Shown here one piece after another: positions 33,825-42,521 of a stretch of DNA of 64,000 bases. The stretch spans positions 6,225-70,224 of the forward strand of contig NZ_JNZO01000040.1 in NCBI RefSeq assembly GCF_000717595.1, in the 5' to 3' direction. A program made the position numbers and the translations under genes. Positions within the stretch are counted from its first letter, which is position 1; every line of letters starts with the position of its first letter. The notes under the pieces are model-generated. The model was not told where the DNA came from and searched no databases. It saw only the letters and a list, made by a program, of their open reading frames with translations. The stretch comes from Streptomyces flavochromogenes (GTDB lineage: Bacteria > Actinomycetota > Actinomycetes > Streptomycetales > Streptomycetaceae).

Positions 33825-33847
33825 GCCGCGCCGAGCCGGCAGGCCGT

Positions 33848-33943
33848 CCTGACGTCGGTTCGGCCTGACGCGGGCTCGGCCTGACGTCGGTTCGGTCTGT
33901 CGCGGGCTCGCCCTGACGTCGGTTCGGTCTGTCGCGGGCCCGG
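33848..33943. repeat. Three tandem 32-bp repeats
   Basis: Units begin CCTGACGTCGGTTCGG at 33848, 33880 and 33912, with TGACGCGGG or TGTCGCGGG in the second half; further decayed pieces follow to about 34000. They fill the 171-base gap between the convergent gcdH-like and FBP genes. Confidence 0.9.
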
Positions 33944-33995
33944 CGCGGGCTCCGTTGACGCCGGCTCGCCCCGCGCTGGTTCGGCCTTTCCCGGC

Positions 33996-34499
33996 TCAGC
34001 CCGACGTCACCCGGTCGACGAAGGCGTCCAGGTTGCCCGTCAGCCGGGCGACCTGCTCGCCGACCGTGAGGGACTCCTCCTGGCGCCGGCCGCGCAGCTT
34101 CGGCTGCCGCTTGCCCCGCACGTACAGGGAGCAGGCGAGATCGGCGCAGAGGTAGATCCCGACGGTGTTCCCCTCGCGGCCGCGGGGCCCGGCGAGCGGC
34201 GCCACGAGGAGGGTGACGCCCGAGGAGGCGTGCCCGGTCAGACACACCTGGCACATGCTCGACTTCATGGCACTGGTCCGCCCGGCGGCCGGGACGCGCA
34301 GGCTCACGCCGACCGGCCCGTCCGGGCGAGGGACGACCAGGTGGGCGCGGAGCGGTGCACCGGGGTCGATCCAGCCGAGGAAGTCCAGCTCCTCCCAGGC
34401 GAGTTCGGCGAAGTCGAGCGGCAGTTTGAGGCGTGCCGCCTCGCCCTTGGTGCAGTTCACGAAGGACGAGCGGATCTGTTTGTCGGTCAGTGGTTCCAC
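33996..34499 (-). CDS. FBP domain (FusB-like EF-G-binding) protein
   Basis: 167 residues. The start MEPLTDKQIRSSFVNCTKGEAARLKLP and the rest match the FBP family. A helical N-terminal domain is followed by a treble-clef zinc site with MCQVC and LCADLAC. In staphylococci FusB/FusC of this fold bind EF-G and rescue ribosomes from fusidic acid; actinobacterial members are thought to act on EF-G in a similar way. I use the GTG at 34499 as start on family length; no strong ribosome site is visible and an ATG at 34535 is in frame. It stands alone. Confidence 0.82.
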   Translation of the reverse strand: MEPLTDKQIRSSFVNCTKGEAARLKLPLDFAELAWEELDFLGWIDPGAPLRAHLVVPRPDGPVGVSLRVPAAGRTSAMKSSMCQVCLTGHASSGVTLLVAPLAGPRGREGNTVGIYLCADLACSLYVRGKRQPKLRGRRQEESLTVGEQVARLTGNLDAFVDRVTSG

Positions 34500-34562
34500 T
34501 CGGTGGACCGTACATGCACCTCGGTCGGCGGGCATCCGAATAAGCCCCCGCGGCGAGGGTCC

Positions 34563-36032
34563 TCAGGCCACCCAGTCCGGCAGGGCCGGGTCGGTGAAGC
34601 GCCCCGGCGCCCCGTCGAGGGCCGCCGCGAGCCGTTCCGCCGCCGGTTCGTACACGTCCTCGGGCAGGGTGAACGGCAGGCGCAGCCGGTGCTCGTGCGT
34701 GCCGGGGTCCACACCGAACCGGGCCCCGCCCTCCACCCGCACCCCGTGCCGCAGACCGCGGGCCGCGAGGGCCGAGGCGGCCGGTCGGCCCAGGTCGATC
34801 CACAGGCACATCCCGCCGGGCGGAACCGTCCACCGCCACTCGGGCACATGGCGGGCCAGGGCCGAGGTCAGCGCGTCCCTGCGCAGCCGCAGCTCTGCCA
34901 GGCGTTTCGGCAGGATCTCGTCGAGCCGGTCCATGAGGGCGACGGCCACCAGCTGGTCCAGCACCGAACCGGACAGGTCGGCGGTGATCCGTACCCGGGC
35001 CAGTTCGGTCACGACCCGGGACGAAGCCCGCACCCAGCCGACCCGGAGACCGCCCCAGCAGCTCTTGCTCAGTGAGCCCACGGTGACGATCTGCTCGCTG
35101 TCACCGCCGGCGGCCGTCGCCGCGAACGGCCGCGGCGCGGGTACGTCGAGCGCGATGTCCGTCAGCGTCTCGTCCACCACCAGCCAGGTCCCGGTGGCCC
35201 GCGCCGACCGCGCGAGGTCACGCCGCTGTTCCTGCGGCATCAGACGACCGGTCGGGTTGTGGAAGTCGGGGATCAGATAGGCGAGGCGCGGCGCGGTCTG
35301 CCGGAGTGCGGCGTCGACGAGCCCGGTGTCCCAGCCGGTCTCGGTGACCGGCACCGGGGTGATGCGGAGCATGCGGCCCCGCATCGCGTCGAGGGCGTTG
35401 GTGTACGAGGGGTTCTCGGCGAGCACCCGGTCACCGGACCGGCCGAGCAGCGTGAGTACCAGGGACAGGGCCTGCTGTGCCCCGGTGGTGACGAGGATCT
35501 GCTCCGGGAGCGTCGGCAGGCCACGGGCCGTGTAGCGCGCGGCGACGGCGGCACGCAGTGCGGGCAGTCCGTACGGGTGGTAGCCCTGCGTGCCGGCGTA
35601 CCGGGGGAGCTCGGCGGCAGCCGAGGCGAGCGCGGCGGAGAGTTCCTCGGCGGGGGCCTCCGGCGAGGCCAGGGCGAGGTCGATGGTCGCCCCGGTGTGG
35701 TCGTGGAAGGCCCCGAGCGCGGTCGGTGCCTGGCCTTCCGGGAGCGCGGTCCAGGTGCCCGCACCCCGTCGGCTGTGCGCGTACCCGCTCTCCCGGAGCA
35801 GGTCGTACGCCCCCGTGACCGTCGTCCGGCTCACGGCGAGCACCGCGGCGAGCTCCCGCTCGGCCGGCAGTCGCAGCCGCAGGGCCACCCGTCCGTCGAG
35901 AAGGGCCTCCCGGACCGCCCGCGCGAGCTCCCGGTAGCCGAAGCGGCCGTCGGGGGGCGGGGTGAGGAGCGAGGCCAGCTGACGACCCGTGAGGGTCCGG
36001 TCCGCTGTGTGGACCACGCGTGCCACTGCCAT
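34563..36032 (-). CDS. MocR-type GntR/aminotransferase regulator
   Basis: 489 residues. A winged HTH (YRELARAVREALLDGRVALRLRLPAERELAAVLAVSRTTVTGAYDLLRESGY) is fused to a fold-type I aminotransferase domain with the PLP lysine in SLSKSCWGGLRVGW and substrate loops LIPDFHNPTGRLM and VVDETLTDIALD. MocR proteins sense PLP or amino compounds and control vitamin B6 or amino-acid genes, rather than acting as enzymes. ATG 36032 is used. CCAAT and ATTGG boxes just upstream look like its own binding sites. It diverges from a small gene of unknown role and a universal stress gene. Confidence 0.9.
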   Translation of the reverse strand: MAVARVVHTADRTLTGRQLASLLTPPPDGRFGYRELARAVREALLDGRVALRLRLPAERELAAVLAVSRTTVTGAYDLLRESGYAHSRRGAGTWTALPEGQAPTALGAFHDHTGATIDLALASPEAPAEELSAALASAAAELPRYAGTQGYHPYGLPALRAAVAARYTARGLPTLPEQILVTTGAQQALSLVLTLLGRSGDRVLAENPSYTNALDAMRGRMLRITPVPVTETGWDTGLVDAALRQTAPRLAYLIPDFHNPTGRLMPQEQRRDLARSARATGTWLVVDETLTDIALDVPAPRPFAATAAGGDSEQIVTVGSLSKSCWGGLRVGWVRASSRVVTELARVRITADLSGSVLDQLVAVALMDRLDEILPKRLAELRLRRDALTSALARHVPEWRWTVPPGGMCLWIDLGRPAASALAARGLRHGVRVEGGARFGVDPGTHEHRLRLPFTLPEDVYEPAAERLAAALDGAPGRFTDPALPDWVA

Positions 36033-36033
36033 G

Positions 36034-36070
36034 CCAATCACTCCTCATTGGCTCTGCTGTCCGGTCCAAT
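36034..36070. promoter_or_regulatory. Putative MocR operator boxes
   Basis: CCAAT (36034-36038), ATTGG (36047-36051) and CCAAT (36066-36070) lie immediately upstream of the mocR-type start. PdxR/MocR regulators commonly use repeated ATTGG/CCAAT half-sites. Presence is direct; the role is inferred. Confidence 0.5.
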
Positions 36071-36133
36071 AAGGTTACAGACTCCTTTCCAGTGGCCTGG
36101 TGGCCACCTTCCACAGGGGAAAGGGGACGACCG

Positions 36134-36343
36134 ATGTCCGGACACTTCACCGACCGTGACGAGCGGATGTGGCAGCGGCGTGCGGAGGAGCGGGTGGCCC
36201 GGCCACTGCGGATCGGGGCGCGGCTGCGGAGCCTGCGCAACCTGGAGAGCCCGCAGGTATCGCGCACGTCGCGTGCCTTGCGGGCCTTGCGTGCGGGGAC
36301 GAAGACGCCTCCGGTCACCGCTCGCCCCGCGGAACAGGCGTGA
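36134..36343 (+). CDS. Small basic protein of unknown function
   Basis: 69 residues, rich in Arg (HFTDRDERMWQRRAEERVARPLRI; LRSLRNLESPQVSRTSRALR). No membrane span or known domain. AGGGGA lies before the ATG at 36134. Its stop overlaps the GTG of the universal stress gene (GTGA), so the two are translationally coupled. A role in RNA or DNA binding could be guessed from charge only. Confidence 0.6.
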   Translation: MSGHFTDRDERMWQRRAEERVARPLRIGARLRSLRNLESPQVSRTSRALRALRAGTKTPPVTARPAEQA

Positions 36344-36921
36344 GCAGATCCGGCCGGATCGTCGTCGGGGTGACCGGGTCGCCGGCCTCGCTCTCCGCCC
36401 TGCGCCACGCCTCGGCTCTCGCCCGGCGGGAGGGCGTACCGCTGCTCGCGGTGCTGGCCTGGGAGCCGCCGGAGGGCGAGGCGCTGTACGCCCGGATGCC
36501 CGACCGGTCTTGGGCCCGGATGTGGGCCGAGGACGCCCGGCGGCGTCTGGAGGACGCGGTCGTCGACGGACTCGGGTCCCTCCCCGCCGGAGTCGCCTTC
36601 GAGGGGCGCGTCGTCAGGGGCACCCCGGCGGCGGCCCTGTGCCGGGTGGCGTGTCTGCCCGGCGACCTGCTCGTCGTCGGCTCGGCGCCGGGCCGAGGCC
36701 GGTCGGCCGTCGCGCGACTGCGCCGCCGTCCGGTCCTGCGGGCCGTCCTGAAGGATGCGGGCTGCCCGGTGCTGACCGTCCCGGGTCCCGCGCTGCTCCC
36801 GGGCGGGGCCCGCGTCCTGCGGCGGAACGCCCGTACCCCCGCCCCGGTCGAAGGGGATCGACCGGGGCGGGGGCGGAGCCGCCGGCCGGCTCGCCGGACA
36901 GATCCGCCTAGCTCGCCGTGA
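36340..36921 (+). CDS. Universal stress protein (UspA) family
   Basis: 193 residues. The N-terminal RIVVGVTGSPASLSALRHASALARREGVPLLAVLAWEPP and the C-terminal DLLVVGSAPGRGR..LRAVLKDAGCPVLTVPG form one Usp domain. The ATP-binding motif G-2x-G-9x-G-[ST] is altered (GSAPGRGRSAVARLRRRPV), so nucleotide binding is doubtful. The last 40 residues are Arg/Pro rich. It starts with GTG overlapping the preceding stop and overlaps the convergent DUF6777 gene by 14 bases. Confidence 0.85.
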   Translation: MSRSGRIVVGVTGSPASLSALRHASALARREGVPLLAVLAWEPPEGEALYARMPDRSWARMWAEDARRRLEDAVVDGLGSLPAGVAFEGRVVRGTPAAALCRVACLPGDLLVVGSAPGRGRSAVARLRRRPVLRAVLKDAGCPVLTVPGPALLPGGARVLRRNARTPAPVEGDRPGRGRSRRPARRTDPPSSP

Positions 36922-38287
36922 CCGGCGCGGACTCGGGGCCCGACGTGTCGGTCGACGACGACGCGTTGTCCTGCGGGGTGGTGTCGTCCGCGGGCGGGGT
37001 GTCGGGCGGCGGCGTGTCGGTGGAAGGGGACGTGTCCGGGGGCGAAGTCGGCGGCGAGGACGTCGACTCCGTCGGGGTGAGCGTCGAGGGGCACGGCGAC
37101 GGTGTCACGCCGTCCCTCGGCGTGGGGGTCTCGTCGCCCGTCACCGTCACGCACGGCACCGGTGTCGACGGGGAGACGGACGGGGACGTCGAGGTGGACG
37201 GAGACGGCGAGGTCGACGGGGACTTGGTGGGAGGCGGGGGAGGCGGCGGGGTCGGCTTGTCGTTCTTGCCGTGGTCCCCGTGCTGCCGCGCGAACCAGCT
37301 GTCGTCGTTCGGGTCGTACACCACGAAGACGTTCACGACGGTGACCGACGGCGCCACCACGACCACCTGGCTCGCGTTGTAGCCCTGCCACGGTGTGCCC
37401 GTCGTCTTCGGTGACTTCTGGGCCACCGGCGGGGTCAGAGGGTTGCCGCAGGCGCAGCGCACCCGGGGTACCCCGCGGTTGTCGACCAGGACCGCCGTTC
37501 CGGACTGGAGTACCGACTGGTACGTGGTGGCGGCGCCGTTCTTGTAGCCGTGGTTGGTCACCCGGGTGTCGGCCCGGAGCTGAAGCGGGGTCAGGGAGCG
37601 CAGATAGCCGGGCACCTGGTTCGCCTGGATGCCCAGGGTGGAGGCGAAGGCGGTGTTCTTCGCGGGCTCTTCGGAGAGGTAGCGGACCTGCTGTTCCACG
37701 TCGCAGCTGGCCACCGACTGCGTTCCGCCGTAGAGGCCGGGTGTCGAGCCCGACACCTCGGGGGTGGCAGAGGCGGTACGGGGAGGCAGCGAGGCCGGTG
37801 AGGCGGTGGTCGCCCCGGAACGGGCCGTCGACCTGGTGAACGGGTCGGGTCCGGACGCGGCCGCGTTCTGGAGGAACACCTCGCCGCCGCCGGAACCCGC
37901 CGTGTCGTTCTTGTCGTCGGGGCTGTTGGTGAGCACCACGGCCAGGGCGGCGGCAGCGACCGCGACGGCCGTGACGGAGGCGACCTTCGGGACGGAACGC
38001 CACCAGGGGCCCTTCTTCGGGCCGCCGTTCCCAGGGACGCCGGGAGTGCCGTCACCGGAACCGCCGGCACCTCCGCCGGGGCCGGCCGGACCGCCGGAAC
38101 CACCCGAACCCCCGCCGCCGGAAGAACCGCCGCCGCCCGCACCGCCGCCCGCGCCACTGTGGGGCGGGCCGGGGGGCGGTGGCGGGGGCCCGGCGGATCC
38201 TGGGCGTGCGCCCGGGCCCGAGAGGGGGCCCGAGGGGGGACCTGCGGGAGGAACCGACGGAGGGCCGGACGGCGGGTGGGAAGTCAC
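36908..38287 (-). CDS. DUF6777 domain membrane protein
   Basis: 459 residues. A Pro/Gly-rich cytoplasmic N-terminus (about 1-105), one membrane span (VASVTAVAVAAAALAVVLT, about 118-136), an outside DUF6777 domain (CDVEQQVRYLSEEPAKNTAFASTLGI..VTNHGYKNGAATTYQSVLQSGTAVLVDNRGVPRVRCACGNPL) and a long Ser/Thr/Pro tail (about 340-459) that may be glycosylated or span the wall. Three cysteines at the domain core could form disulfides. GTG 38287 has AAGGGAAAA upstream. Function unknown. Confidence 0.85.
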   Translation of the reverse strand: MTSHPPSGPPSVPPAGPPSGPLSGPGARPGSAGPPPPPPGPPHSGAGGGAGGGGSSGGGGSGGSGGPAGPGGGAGGSGDGTPGVPGNGGPKKGPWWRSVPKVASVTAVAVAAAALAVVLTNSPDDKNDTAGSGGGEVFLQNAAASGPDPFTRSTARSGATTASPASLPPRTASATPEVSGSTPGLYGGTQSVASCDVEQQVRYLSEEPAKNTAFASTLGIQANQVPGYLRSLTPLQLRADTRVTNHGYKNGAATTYQSVLQSGTAVLVDNRGVPRVRCACGNPLTPPVAQKSPKTTGTPWQGYNASQVVVVAPSVTVVNVFVVYDPNDDSWFARQHGDHGKNDKPTPPPPPPPTKSPSTSPSPSTSTSPSVSPSTPVPCVTVTGDETPTPRDGVTPSPCPSTLTPTESTSSPPTSPPDTSPSTDTPPPDTPPADDTTPQDNASSSTDTSGPESAPVTAS

Positions 38288-38505
38288 GTTTTTCCCTTTC
38301 TTCCGTTCCGGGCCCATTGTGTGCGCCGAACGGTGGGTACCCGCAAGCGGAGAACCCCGAGTGGCAGAGCCCGGCAAGCGGCTGCCCCGTTCACGGACCG
38401 CCCGTGCACGAGCGGCCTCGTCCACGCGCGGCCGCCCCCAGGAGCCCGTACACGTGCGGACCCGTCCACAAGCGGCCGGCCGTCACCGGTACTAGCGTGA
38501 GCAGG

Positions 38506-39849
38506 GTGAGCAGTCGGCTCCCCACTTCCGCACCGCCCGCCGCCCCCACCACCGGGCTTCTCGCCCGGGTCGGCCTGCAGTCCCTGGCCGCGGTGGTCGC
38601 CGGGTACGTCGCCATGGGCATCGTCGCGGGTCTCGGCCTCTGGGCGGCGGGCGCGGGCGATCTGCCCGGCGGCTTCACTGCCGTCCTTGCCGCCGTCGTC
38701 GTCATGGCCGCGGGCGGCAAGGTCGAACTCTCCGGCGACGCCGGGGGCCTCGCCGGAACCCAGGCCGAACTGACCGCCATGCCGCTGACCGTCACCCTGG
38801 TGGGCGCACTGGTCACGGGCTACTGCTTCCTGCGGCCCTTGCGGCACCACGCGGTGACCAGCTCCCGCGAGCTCCTGCTCCGCGGCGTGAGCACGGTCGT
38901 CCTCTGGCTGGCGGCCCTGGCGGGAGTCTCCGTCGTCGCCCGGCACGACTTCCCCATCACCATCGGCGGCGGGGACGAGCAGGACGCCCTGATGGACATC
39001 TTCGGCGAGCTGCTCGACGCCGTGAACCCCACCGTCGGCTTCCGCACCGATTTCGGGCCGACCTTCTTCTACGGTCTCCTGTGGATCATCGGCGTGCTCG
39101 TCGTCGCACTCCTCGTCTCCCGCAGAACCCCGCTGCCGCCCCGGTTCGTCCGATACCACGAGACCGTGCGGCCGGCGGCGCACGCGATGCTCCTGCTGCT
39201 CCTCGCGTACGTGGTCGTGGGCCTGGTCATCGGCGTGGTGGTCGCGGCGACCAAGGGCCACGCCGCGGAGACCCTCGCCGTCCTCCTGCTCGGCCTGCCC
39301 AACGTCACCTGGCTTGCGCTCGGCGTGGGCATCGGCGGCTCCTGGGAGGGCCGGGTCGACGGCCCGTTCGGCCTGCCGATGCCGCAGATCCTCGACGCCG
39401 TGCTCCGCCAGGGCGACGGCACGGGCGACAGCACGGACCTCTCGACGATCGACCTGAGCTCGCTCGCGGCGCAGGACGCCCGGGCGTGGTGGCTGCTCCC
39501 CGTGGCGGCCGTCCTGGTCCTCGCAGCGGCCTTCGTGGCGGCGGTCCGCTCCCCGGCCAGGATCAAGCTCTGGCAGCACTCCCTGCACCTGGGGATCGCC
39601 TTCGCGCTGACGATGCTGGTCGCGGCCCCGCTGACCCTGGTGGAGGCCCGCCTCGGCCTCTCGGTCCTCGGCATCGGCGACCTGGACTCTCTGGGCGGCG
39701 AAGTGATCCTCCGCCCCCACATCTGGAAGACGGTCGGATTCGCCGTCCTGTGGGGCCTGTTCTTCGGTTTCCTGGGCGGTCTGCTCGCCACCCGCGTACG
39801 CCGCAAGGGCGAGACCGATACCGAGCCTCCACCGCCACCCCGGAAGTAG
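38506..39849 (+). CDS. Streptophobe family polytopic membrane protein
   Basis: 447 residues with about nine to ten hydrophobic spans (from SLAAVVAGYVAMGIVAGLGLW to TVGFAVLWGLFFGFLGGLLATRV). It matches the Streptomyces-specific streptophobe family, whose function is unknown. GTG at 38506 is used; an in-frame GTG at 38497 would add three residues. A TACTAG lies 11-16 bases before 38506, so the message may be almost leaderless. It is convergent with the lipoprotein gene and closed by a 15-base-pair hairpin. Confidence 0.85.
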   Translation: MSSRLPTSAPPAAPTTGLLARVGLQSLAAVVAGYVAMGIVAGLGLWAAGAGDLPGGFTAVLAAVVVMAAGGKVELSGDAGGLAGTQAELTAMPLTVTLVGALVTGYCFLRPLRHHAVTSSRELLLRGVSTVVLWLAALAGVSVVARHDFPITIGGGDEQDALMDIFGELLDAVNPTVGFRTDFGPTFFYGLLWIIGVLVVALLVSRRTPLPPRFVRYHETVRPAAHAMLLLLLAYVVVGLVIGVVVAATKGHAAETLAVLLLGLPNVTWLALGVGIGGSWEGRVDGPFGLPMPQILDAVLRQGDGTGDSTDLSTIDLSSLAAQDARAWWLLPVAAVLVLAAAFVAAVRSPARIKLWQHSLHLGIAFALTMLVAAPLTLVEARLGLSVLGIGDLDSLGGEVILRPHIWKTVGFAVLWGLFFGFLGGLLATRVRRKGETDTEPPPPPRK

Positions 39850-39941
39850 GTGGAACGGTCCGAGCGCGCCGGCGCTGTGGACGACCGGAATCGGCCACAG
39901 ACCCTACGCGGCAGGGCCCGCGACCAGTACCGTAGGAGACA

Positions 39942-39978
39942 GCCCGGTCCTGTGCCTCCCCCGTGCACGGGACCGGGC
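39942..39978. terminator. Hairpin terminator between convergent genes
   Basis: GCCCGGTCCTGTGC pairs with GCACGGGACCGGGC (one G-T wobble), loop about nine bases. It lies between the streptophobe gene and the lipoprotein gene. Confidence 0.85.
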
Positions 39979-40047
39979 GCCGTGCGTCAGAAGCCGTCCC
40001 GCGGGCGGGGTCGGCTCGTGGTCGCGGAGCGGGCCTCCCTCTGCGTC

Positions 40048-40160
40048 GTACGCGGTGCGCCTACGCGGCAGACGCCGTACGCGGAATGCCTGCGCGGCAC
40101 ACGCCGTACGCGCGTGCGCCAACGCGGCAGACGCCGTACGCGGTGCGCCTACGCGGCACC
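40048..40160. repeat. Four 29/30-bp tandem repeats reaching into a gene end
   Basis: Units begin GTACGCG at 40048, 40077, 40106 and 40136 and continue with a TGCGCCTACGCGGCAGACGCC-like body in which single bases vary. The last unit contains the stop codon of the lipoprotein gene (40149-40151) and its last codons. Confidence 0.9.
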
Positions 40161-41246
40161 GCCCTCGAAGCCCTCTTCGGAGCCTTCCTCGAGGCCCTCG
40201 TCCGCCATCATGGCGCCGAAGAAGCCGCCCATGAGCTCCTCCAGGTTCATCTCGGTGGCACCGGCCGGGGCCACGGGCTTGGTGCCGCCGCTCATCTTCA
40301 GCGCCAGACCGAACTTCTTGACCTTCGCGTTCTCGGCCAGCTTGGCGAGGTCGACGTACACCTCGGTCAGCTCGCCGTTCTTGAGCGTGAAGTCGGCCGA
40401 GACCTTGGTGTCGGGGGTGTCCTTCAGGTCCTTGTCCGACGGCAGGTCCATGCCGGGCGGCAGGTCCTTGGTGAGCGGACGCAGCTCGCCGATCAGGGAC
40501 GTGAGCAGGCTGCGCAGTGGGGCTGTGGCGGTGATGTGTTCGGTGCCGTCCTGGCCGCCGGCGGTCTTGAAGTCGACCTCACGGGCGATGACCTCGCGGA
40601 GGGCCTCCACGAGCTTCTTCTGGGTCTTGGGGTCCAGAGAGGCCTCCGGCGACGGCGTGGCGCCGGGCGCCTCGCCCATCTCCTCGGCCATCTCCTGGCC
40701 GGCCTTCTCCATCTCCTTGGTGTTGAACTTGACCCACTCGCCCGCGAGCACCTTCTTGAGGCCCTTCGCCTCCGGCGGCAGCTCGTCGGCGGGCGGCATG
40801 GGCGTGTCCATCGCCTTGCCGAGGGCTTCGACGTCGGACCGGACGTACGTGTAGTCGCCGACGACCCGGTAGTCGAGAAGGTCACCGCCCGAGGTGCTGA
40901 CCTTCATGGCCATACCGACGAAGTCCTTCTCCTCGGACTCGTCGATCGCCTTCTTCGACTCCACCGTGACGCTGATCTTCGCGCCGCTGATCAGCTCCGC
41001 GGCCTCCTCGGGGATCTCCTCGCCGGGCTCCGGGTCCGACTCGGCGTCCATCAGCTTGAGGGTCTTCGCGTCGACGTCCAGGTCCAGCTCGAAGGAGATC
41101 GACTTCTCCTTGCCCAGCTTCTCGAAGGCCTGGTCCAGCTTCTTCCCGGCGGAAAGCTGCTCCACCGTGCCGCAGGCGGCCGAACCAGCCAGGACGGCGC
41201 CGACGACTGCGGTGGCGGTGAGGGTCTTGCGTATGGCGGTGATGAT
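40149..41246 (-). CDS. Probable lipoprotein (LppX/LprG-like fold possible)
   Basis: About 365 residues. A signal sequence (AIRKTLTATAVVGAVLAGSAAC) ends in a Cys within a loose lipobox. The rest is Lys/Glu rich with a layout like mycobacterial LppX/LprG proteins (SISFELDLDVDAKTLKLM, DYRVVGDYTYVRSDVEALGKAM, WVKFNTKEMEKAGQEMAEEM, KVSADFTLKNGELTEVYVDLAKLAEN), a similarity I judge from pattern only. The start is odd: near the GAGGAG site the frame has only ATC (41246) and ATA (41234) codons. The nearest normal start is a GTG at 41339 in DNA without coding bias. The C-terminus is acidic and overlaps tandem repeats. Confidence 0.75.
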   Translation of the reverse strand: MITAIRKTLTATAVVGAVLAGSAACGTVEQLSAGKKLDQAFEKLGKEKSISFELDLDVDAKTLKLMDAESDPEPGEEIPEEAAELISGAKISVTVESKKAIDESEEKDFVGMAMKVSTSGGDLLDYRVVGDYTYVRSDVEALGKAMDTPMPPADELPPEAKGLKKVLAGEWVKFNTKEMEKAGQEMAEEMGEAPGATPSPEASLDPKTQKKLVEALREVIAREVDFKTAGGQDGTEHITATAPLRSLLTSLIGELRPLTKDLPPGMDLPSDKDLKDTPDTKVSADFTLKNGELTEVYVDLAKLAENAKVKKFGLALKMSGGTKPVAPAGATEMNLEELMGGFFGAMMADEGLEEGSEEGFEGGAA

Positions 41247-41370
41247 GGTCTCCTCATGGGTTCGATCACCGGCGTGATCGATCAGGAGACTCGCGACTGC
41301 GCTGAATGGTTGCCCTGTTCTCGGTGTTTCCCAGGTCACTCCGGGAGAAGGATCCTCGCGTCCCGAGAGG

Positions 41371-41961
41371 TCAGGAGGCGACCCGCGTCACCTCGGTGAT
41401 CCGACAGGTGACGGGCTCGTCGACCTGGGTCAGGCTCTGAGCCCGCTCGTGGGCGACCTGGTCGGGAGCCAGGTGGTTCACGGCGGTGTGGGCCTCGGTG
41501 AGGCGTTCTCCCGATGCGGCCGTGAACTCCACGTCGATGAAGTAGTCGCTCGGTTTGCTGCTGCGGTTGGTGATGTCCAGTTCGGCGTGCGGCCACTTCG
41601 TGCCGGAGTCCACCTGGCAGGCCGTGATCCTCACATCCCCCGCGGGGCCGTCCGGATCGTCCCGGCCGGGATCGTCCACGGTGACCACGAGGGCGACGAC
41701 GCCGATCACGGCGAGCAGCGCGAGGCCGCCGAGGACGAGGCCCACGACCAGACAGGTCCTCGACTTCCGCGGAGGCCGCGGCGGGCCGCCTCCCCAGCCC
41801 CCGCCGGGCGGAGGCGACTGACCTCCCGAGCCTCCGCCGGGGGGAGGCGGCTGGCTTCCCCAGCCCCCGCCCGGGGGAGGCGGCTGACCTCCTGAGCCTC
41901 CGCCCGAGGGGGGCGGCTGACCTCCCCAGGAAGGGGGCTGTTGGCCGGGTGTGACTCCCAT
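41371..41961 (-). CDS. Pro/Gly-rich single-span membrane protein
   Basis: 196 residues. The first 65 are Pro/Gly repeats (QPPPPGGGWG, GGGSGGQ), encoded by visibly repetitive DNA. A membrane span (CLVVGLVLGGLALLAVIGVVALVVTV, about 69-95) leads to an outside domain (ITACQVDSGTKWPHAELDITNRSSKPSDYFIDVEFTAASGERLTEAHTAVNHLAPDQVAHERAQSL..CRITEVTRVAS) with a probable Cys-Cys pair, similar to FxLYD/DUF4352-like modules. Function unknown. The ATG at 41961 begins a MGVTPGQQPP N-terminus. Confidence 0.8.
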   Translation of the reverse strand: MGVTPGQQPPSWGGQPPPSGGGSGGQPPPPGGGWGSQPPPPGGGSGGQSPPPGGGWGGGPPRPPRKSRTCLVVGLVLGGLALLAVIGVVALVVTVDDPGRDDPDGPAGDVRITACQVDSGTKWPHAELDITNRSSKPSDYFIDVEFTAASGERLTEAHTAVNHLAPDQVAHERAQSLTQVDEPVTCRITEVTRVAS

Positions 41962-42069
41962 GGCCGTCACCTTCTTCGAACGACTACCTCCACAGTGCCC
42001 CCGGAGAAGCGCGCGAGCAGGTCGACGAGCATGCGAGCACGGGCCGCACCGGCAGGGTGCGAGTGAGCC

Positions 42070-42114
42070 CGGCCCGCTCCTGGTGCCGGCCGAGCCGGCA
42101 CGAGGAGCGGGCCG
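42070..42114 (-). terminator. Long hairpin terminator after ridA
   Basis: Arms of 21 bases (CGGCCCGCTCCTGGTGCCGGC and its complement with one mismatch) around a CGA loop, 12 bases past the ridA stop codon. Confidence 0.9.
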
Positions 42115-42125
42115 CCGCTGTCGCG

Positions 42126-42521
42126 TCAGGCGACGGCGGTTCCCTCGAGCTCGACCATCTGGCCGGGGAGCGCCAGCCGCGTCACCCCGAGCATCGTGGT
42201 GGCCGGCGCCACCCCGGCGGCGCCCAGCCGGCCCGCCAGCTCGCCGTAGTGCCGGAAGAGCAGATCGACGTCGGTCGTATAGACGTTGAGCCGCACGAGG
42301 TTCGCGAGGGACATCCCGGCCTCGGCGAGCACGGCCTCGACGTTGTCGATGCTCAGCGCCAACTGCCCGGCCATGTCGCCCTCGTGCCGCGGCCCGCCCT
42401 CGTCGCTCATCGCGGTCTGGCCCGAGATGTACAGGGTCCGTGTGTGCCCGGAGACGAGCTCGCCCTGGTTGAACCCCTTCTCCACCGACCACGTCACCGG
42501 GTTGACCGCGGTTCGCTCCAT
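42126..42521 (-). CDS. RidA/YjgF family protein
   Basis: 131 residues with the Rid fold: VSGHTRTLYISGQTAMSDEGGPRHEGDMAGQLALSIDNVEAVLAEAGMSLANLVRLNVYTTDVD and PATTMLGVTRLALPGQMVELEGTAVA. True RidA deaminases have an Arg near the C-terminal strand in a C-x-R motif. Here the equivalent region reads TRLALPG, so imine deaminase activity is uncertain and it may be of the Rid4-7 type. ATG 42521 (MERTAVNPVTW). It diverges from a WYL regulator that probably controls it. Confidence 0.9.
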   Translation of the reverse strand: MERTAVNPVTWSVEKGFNQGELVSGHTRTLYISGQTAMSDEGGPRHEGDMAGQLALSIDNVEAVLAEAGMSLANLVRLNVYTTDVDLLFRHYGELAGRLGAAGVAPATTMLGVTRLALPGQMVELEGTAVA

